From Trichaptum fuscoviolaceum (taxonomy: Eukaryota > Basidiomycota > Agaricomycetes > Hymenochaetales > Trichaptaceae), in the NCBI GenBank assembly GCA_910574455.1, contig CAJSYZ010000006.1, positions 1,625,376 through 1,689,375 of the forward strand: a stretch of DNA of 64,000 nucleotides, read 5' to 3'. The notes beneath the pieces are model-generated. The model was not told the origin of the DNA. It saw only the letters and a program-made list of their open reading frames with translations, and ran no database searches. A program made the translations under genes and the position numbers. Positions 60,231 through 64,000 of the stretch are shown one piece after another (positions within the stretch are counted from its first letter, which is position 1; the number at the start of each line of letters is the position of its first letter).

Positions 60231-60315
60231 GAATCGGATACAAGTCCAAATAAGGAAATGAATCGGATACACTGTAATGACAGATTACGATACAACTTAT
60301 GAGCTGAGGTGCCTG
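60231..60315 (-). repeat. Right terminal inverted repeat, copy 2
   Basis: Inverse of 45407-45491; inner 76 bp perfect. Confidence 0.93.
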
Positions 60316-60322
60316 CGTCTAT
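60316..60322. repeat. Right target-site duplication, copy 2
   Basis: cgtctat, matching 45400-45406. Confidence 0.85.
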
Positions 60323-61049
60323 TCGGTTCAACAGATGATAACGGGGGATCCTACGATTAGAAAGGGCGCAGATGAATATGTCGCGGATGCATGATCATTC
60401 ATGAGCTTCCGAGATTTCGACGTCGCAATGTGAGAACCATCACTTCTATTCCAGGCGCAAGAAGGTGTACTTGGACCGTCCCGTTGAATCTAGACATAAC
60501 AGCTTTGCGAGCTAATAATTCCGAGGGCTTCATATTGTCGTTAAAGTTCAAAGCATCATTCCAAATCGTTCGCGCAGCCATGTCATCACCAGTGCCGTGA
60601 AAGGCTCAGTTGTTCGTCAATTCGAAGAACAGTTCAATGGAGACATACAACGCTTTACGACGTTTTCTTGGTCACCAGCGCTGAATGCATGGTTTGAAGA
60701 GAACGCTGTAAATGTGTATGATGGTAGGAAACAAGAAAGTTGGTTTTCAAGTTGGTCGACCACTCAGGCTGGCACAGTTTTGATTTAAATAACTTCTCAC
60801 GAGTAGTAGTACAGTACTTGTAGATTCATAAAAAAGCACCCATATAATGCATATCGTACGATGGAACACAAAAGGCTTCAGAAGTACTCTCATTTATTCT
60901 TCAAAGGTTCTGAGAAACAGACTTGAAGAACAACATGAAATATACTAAGACGAGAGGTAAAAAAAAATGAATGCAGTGGCATGAGAGGAAATTCAATTGA
61001 ACCATTCCTTCATCCCGTGTGCGTCATAAAGCACATTCGCCCCATAAAA
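60323..61049. other. Host interval right of copy 2, no confident gene
   Basis: A - strand frame at 60399-60581 (MAARTIWNDALNFNDNMKPS start) and + frames antisense to it or downstream are all short. None matches a family. It may be a remnant of a gene or plain 3' sequence of the CoA-binding gene. Confidence 0.4.
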
Positions 61050-62161
61050 TCAAGGCATCCCCGGAAACTCCTTGTCAACCATAAAGGCTCCCGTCGATGT
61101 TTTATCGAATATTGGAGTGGAAGTGCTTCGACCTTTGTAGGCTTTACTCCCAAACATACGAAGGGATGTGCGCATGGGCTGAGAGTTCATTTGAGTCGAC
61201 CCTCTAGTCGAAGACACAGATTCAGAAGCGACTTTGAACGACTTTGTGATAGAGTTGGAAGCAGACTTCGCATTTTGGTGAATAATAGATTGCAGCATGG
61301 CAACTGCGCCGCAAGGGCCACCGTCAGGTTGAGGCGATATCTGTGTCTTGATACTTGTTGAATCTCCCTGGACAGGCGAAGCTACGGGAGTGACGTGCGA
61401 AGCCGTTGGATTTGCGGCACCATTGACATGAGACGTTCCAGAAGTACTTCCAGTCTGATTGCGTGTAGAGGGAGAATGGAGTCCCAGGGAAAGTAGTGGT
61501 GCTACGCTTCCCTCACTTGACGAAGATAAAGTTAGATTAACAGTCGCAGCAGTCGGCATAATGAGTTGTTCAGGTCCATCAAACACAACCTTGTCTTCCA
61601 TATTATTGGCAGAGATGAATTGATGGACAGCCGAATCAGCCGCTCCGGGCTGAATCCAAATCATTGGTGTGTTCACAGCCTTCGCTTGCTTTAGTACTTG
61701 AAGAGTAACCTATAGAATAGACATATGAGAATCAGCCTCAAAGTCGGTCGCAAGACGTACGGCGGGTGGGGTCACGACGAGGATGCTGGTCTTCTGGGGT
61801 GAAACAAGGTTGGTAAGGCTCGGAACACATGCTGTTCCTCCAATTTTCTTGTAATTCTGAAGAAGCATCAAAACCGGTCAAACTAAGTGTGACAAATAAC
61901 ATACTGGGTTTATGGCCGTTACGGGGAGTTGTGCTGATTGAAACAGCGTTAGGAACTAAACAGATTGTGTGAATGTTAGAGGTGGGTGACGGAATGAGCT
62001 GCTTGCTTGCTTACCTTGGATCCCCATTTGCTTGGAGTAGTACTGGCCCCAACAATGGCAAAGTGTGGAGACGAGAGGAAAGCCTGCTGCTTTCGCGCAC
62101 AGGAAGTTGTGCTGAGTCCGCGAACAGAGTTTCGACACAAGGACGAACGTGTAGATAGCAT
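61050..62161 (-). CDS. CoA-binding-domain protein, intact paralogue
   Basis: The start at 62161 gives a likely mitochondrial presequence (MLSTRSSLCRNSVRGLSTTS). The Rossmann CoA-binding fold follows: SPHFAIVGASTTPSKWGSK, LTLFQSAQLPVTAINP, IGGTACVPSLTNLVSPQKTS, QAKAVNTPMIWIQPGAADSA. These match CoA_binding_2/succinyl-CoA-ligase-alpha-like proteins, whose exact substrate is unknown. A C-terminal extension of over 100 residues is Ser/Thr rich and contains DGGPCGAVAMLQSIIHQNAK, also found in the split paralogue. Three short introns split the N-terminal half. An in-frame ATG further upstream (MVLRLKAQVAK) could add residues, but the 62161 start aligns with the paralogue. Confidence 0.85.
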
Positions 62162-63290
62162 CGTGTACAGGGATCGGGAGTTCCGGTCGGGAGTGTGCCT
62201 GGAGAGCTTTGCTACTTGAGCTTTTAAACGTAACACCATAGAAATCCGGTCCAGCGACAAGAGGGAGAGCACAGTATGAAACAGATCATATAATTTGATC
62301 AGAGGCAGTCGATATAGATGACACAGATGCTACGAGCGCGAGAATCAGCCGACGATCGGAAGCTGTAGCAGACATTCAACAGGCGTTACGGATCGCTTGG
62401 TTGCAGATCTCTCAACGAAAGCAAGGAGAAGGAGGTGTACTAGGTGGCCCATCTAAGAAAAGAAGGTATCATTGATCAAAAAGAAGTACACCTGTAGATG
62501 AATTCATTCTGATCGGATATTCTTACCTGCAACACATAGTATGGATACTGCTAGGGCGTTAAGAGACAAAAAGATTTGTCGGCTCGAATGCTATTAAAAA
62601 ACAAGAGCAGTGCCCATCATGAGATAGAAATGTGAACTGGCAGTGCCCCCAAAGAGAAGATCGGCACCTCTAGACTGAGATAACAGTGGCGTTAAGTAGC
62701 CGCTATATCGAAAACTGCCAAAGATACTGCAATTAAGTAAAGCAAACGCTCTAAAACAAAGTGAACTACAGTGCGGGGTCTGTAGCAAATTGACGGTACA
62801 CTCCTCCGAGAACCGTCAGAGCCTTGCCGAACTTGCGAAGAAAACCATCAGGCTCCCTGAGACCAGAGCCGTTTCCAGAGCACTGTGATCGCTACCAAAG
62901 CGACTTTCTTCTTGACCTCCGCGGGCTCGTGTCACTGCGCGACTGGAAGATGCGGAGGTGTTCAAGTTCTAATATGAGTTCGGAAAAGGAGGTTGTGCTA
63001 AAGCCACACCCAACCCTAACATTGAAAGGAATCGTGAAGAGAGCGCACATTTGGTTGCAGGCTTGATGTATGCTGGTAGTCAAGAGGCACGACGATGAAG
63101 GTAGAAAAAGGCTATAAGGCCCAAACAAATACTATGCCGGCAAATGCCGGGCTGTCGATCATAAACTGGCTTTTGGGTTTACAGGATTATTTCTCTCATT
63201 TTCACCTTTGTCTGCATATCTGTAATATTTTCAGATCCAATCCACATATTCTTTGGAGTTAAAGGCAAAAGTAGTATAGCCATTTGCCGT
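62162..63290. other. Intergenic, no gene
   Basis: About 1.1 kb with only short overlapping frames. Must include the promoter of the CoA-binding gene. No repeat recognised. Confidence 0.5.
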
Positions 63291-64000
63291 CTACAAATAC
63301 GGCACTATGTACGGCACAAAATCAATTTTTTCTTCCGGTAGGTAATCCATCAGGAAGTTCATCGTCACGTCTGCACATACCCATACCTTCAACTTGGTCA
63401 GGCCCCTGCACAACTTCGATCCGTCCGGGTTCACGTGCGAAAGCAAGCATTCGAGAAAATCGCGAGCTCCAGATAGACAGCCCACAATGGTTATGGTTAT
63501 GATGTCCAGTTGTTTGTTCTTCATCGGCTGACGATCGAGGGGTGCAATGTAAGGAACCCGAAAACTGAGGCTTTTGATCTTTGGATAGTGGAGAAGCGTT
63601 TCTGTCTCTAAAGTGATTTCCCCCGGGTGCTTTTCACGCGGCTCGGCAATGATTGTGATATATTCAAGAGCTGGAAACCGAATGCGGCGTTCTGATATTG
63701 TCCCAGGATGAAAAATATCCTGAATCGACGAGCGAAAGTCCTGATCGCCGGTTTCATGAAAGTGGAGTTCAACCGTTTTCACAGTCTCCATGTTGGTTCT
63801 GTCCAAAAAGTGGCCTGGATTAGCATCCCCGTGCTCCGTCCATTCGAAGCGTAGTCGCCTAAGAGACTTTAAATCGCAGACCGGGTAGTTACCCCCGATG
63901 CATCGGGAGCCCGATTTTTGTAAATTGATAGAAAGAGATTGGAGATTTCCCATAAAGTACAACCGAGGAATAAGTCGCTCTAGATAATAGAACTCCACTG
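63291..64000 (-). CDS. F-box/LRR-like protein, C-terminal part (runs off window)
   Basis: An open frame of over 230 residues enters from the right edge and stops at 63291. It has the irregular leucine-rich spacing of agaricomycete F-box-type proteins: RLYFMGNLQSLSINLQKSG, DLKSLRRLRFEW, FPALEYITIIAEPRE and YPKIKSLSFRVPYIAPLDRQ, with CRGLTKLKVWVCADVTMNF near the end. The F-box itself would be upstream, outside the window. Such families are large in mushrooms, and assignment rests on pattern only. Confidence 0.6.
   Translation of the reverse strand, partial: VEFYYLERLIPRLYFMGNLQSLSINLQKSGSRCIGGNYPVCDLKSLRRLRFEWTEHGDANPGHFLDRTNMETVKTVELHFHETGDQDFRSSIQDIFHPGTISERRIRFPALEYITIIAEPREKHPGEITLETETLLHYPKIKSLSFRVPYIAPLDRQPMKNKQLDIITITIVGCLSGARDFLECLLSHVNPDGSKLCRGLTKLKVWVCADVTMNFLMDYLPEEKIDFVPYIVPYL

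Larger units (their letters stand above)
45407..60315 (+). mobile_element. Large KDZ-type DNA transposon with cargo, copy 2 (14.9 kb)
   Basis: Same orientation, gene order, hairpin and terminal repeats as copy 1, almost identical in sequence. It is about 507 bp shorter. Ten missing 51-bp minisatellite units account for 510 bp; scattered small indels make the balance. Its target duplication differs from that of copy 1, so it arrived by a separate event. Frame-breaking indels differ from those in copy 1. Confidence 0.93.

Noticed and set aside
28806..60315. Copies 1 and 2 as one tandem or segmental duplication
   Set aside because: Homology stops exactly at the terminal repeats and each copy has its own flanking duplication; a segmental duplication would carry host DNA with it.
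45407..60315. Copy 2 as a false duplicate made by merging two haplotypes
   Set aside because: Different flanks and different target duplications argue against it, though junction-spanning reads are still the proper test.
1..64000. CRISPR arrays, bacterial operons, riboswitches
   Set aside because: Gene families, introns and repeats are fungal; no spacer-repeat structure seen.
1..64000. tRNA genes
   Set aside because: I looked for B-box-like ggttcgaatcc stretches paired with an A box and found none I could fold with confidence; a tRNAscan run would settle it.

Overview
The window looks like nuclear DNA of an agaricomycete (mushroom-type) fungus. Genes are broken by many introns of about 45-70 bp, sit close together on both strands, and match eukaryotic families. 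The KDZ-type transposase with its cysteine cluster is typical of Basidiomycota. No species can be named from sequence alone.

Left part, about 2.6-28 kb, is ordinary host gene space. In order: RRP9 (U3 snoRNP WD40 protein, -), DUS3 (tRNA dihydrouridine synthase, +), THR4 (threonine synthase, +), the cohesin subunit SCC3/STAG (-), the mitochondrial ADP/ATP carrier (-), a secreted sedolisin protease (-), a Werner-type 3'-5' exonuclease (+), and a divergent pair of small secreted paralogues (-/+). RRP9 and DUS3 diverge from a shared promoter of roughly 330 bp. A diverged dispersed repeat occurs at 1.7-2.5 kb and again at 15.2-16.1 kb.

Right part, 28.8-60.3 kb, is dominated by two same-direction copies of one large DNA transposon: copy 1 at 28,806-44,221 (15.4 kb) and copy 2 at 45,407-60,315 (14.9 kb). 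Each has terminal inverted repeats of about 85 bp, of which the inner 76 bp are perfect, and its own target-site duplication (cgcgttc for copy 1, gcgtctat for copy 2). They are therefore two insertions, not one segmental duplication. Each carries an 11-exon KDZ transposase gene on + and a set of cargo genes all on -. The cargo is an SPT5-like NGN/KOW protein, a coding or non-coding 51-bp minisatellite, two paralogous genes of an unrecognised family, a small SDEL-repeat gene, and an HMG-box-like/AT-hook protein. The two transcription directions part at a 164-bp perfect-arm hairpin. Clusters of a GTATCCGATTC-like motif lie inside both ends.

Copy 1 sits inside a host gene for a CoA-binding-domain protein. 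The 5' part of that gene lies at 44,222-44,902 and its 3' end at 28,667-28,805, both on -. Reading across the insertion point resumes the frame and gives the same DGGPCGA motif as the intact paralogue at 61,050-62,161. Copy 2 landed about 500 bp upstream of the broken gene, between the two paralogues. The element copies are nearly identical but carry complementary one- or two-base indels, so nearly every element gene is broken in one copy or the other. This is either decay or long-read sequencing error. The window ends inside an F-box/LRR-like gene.
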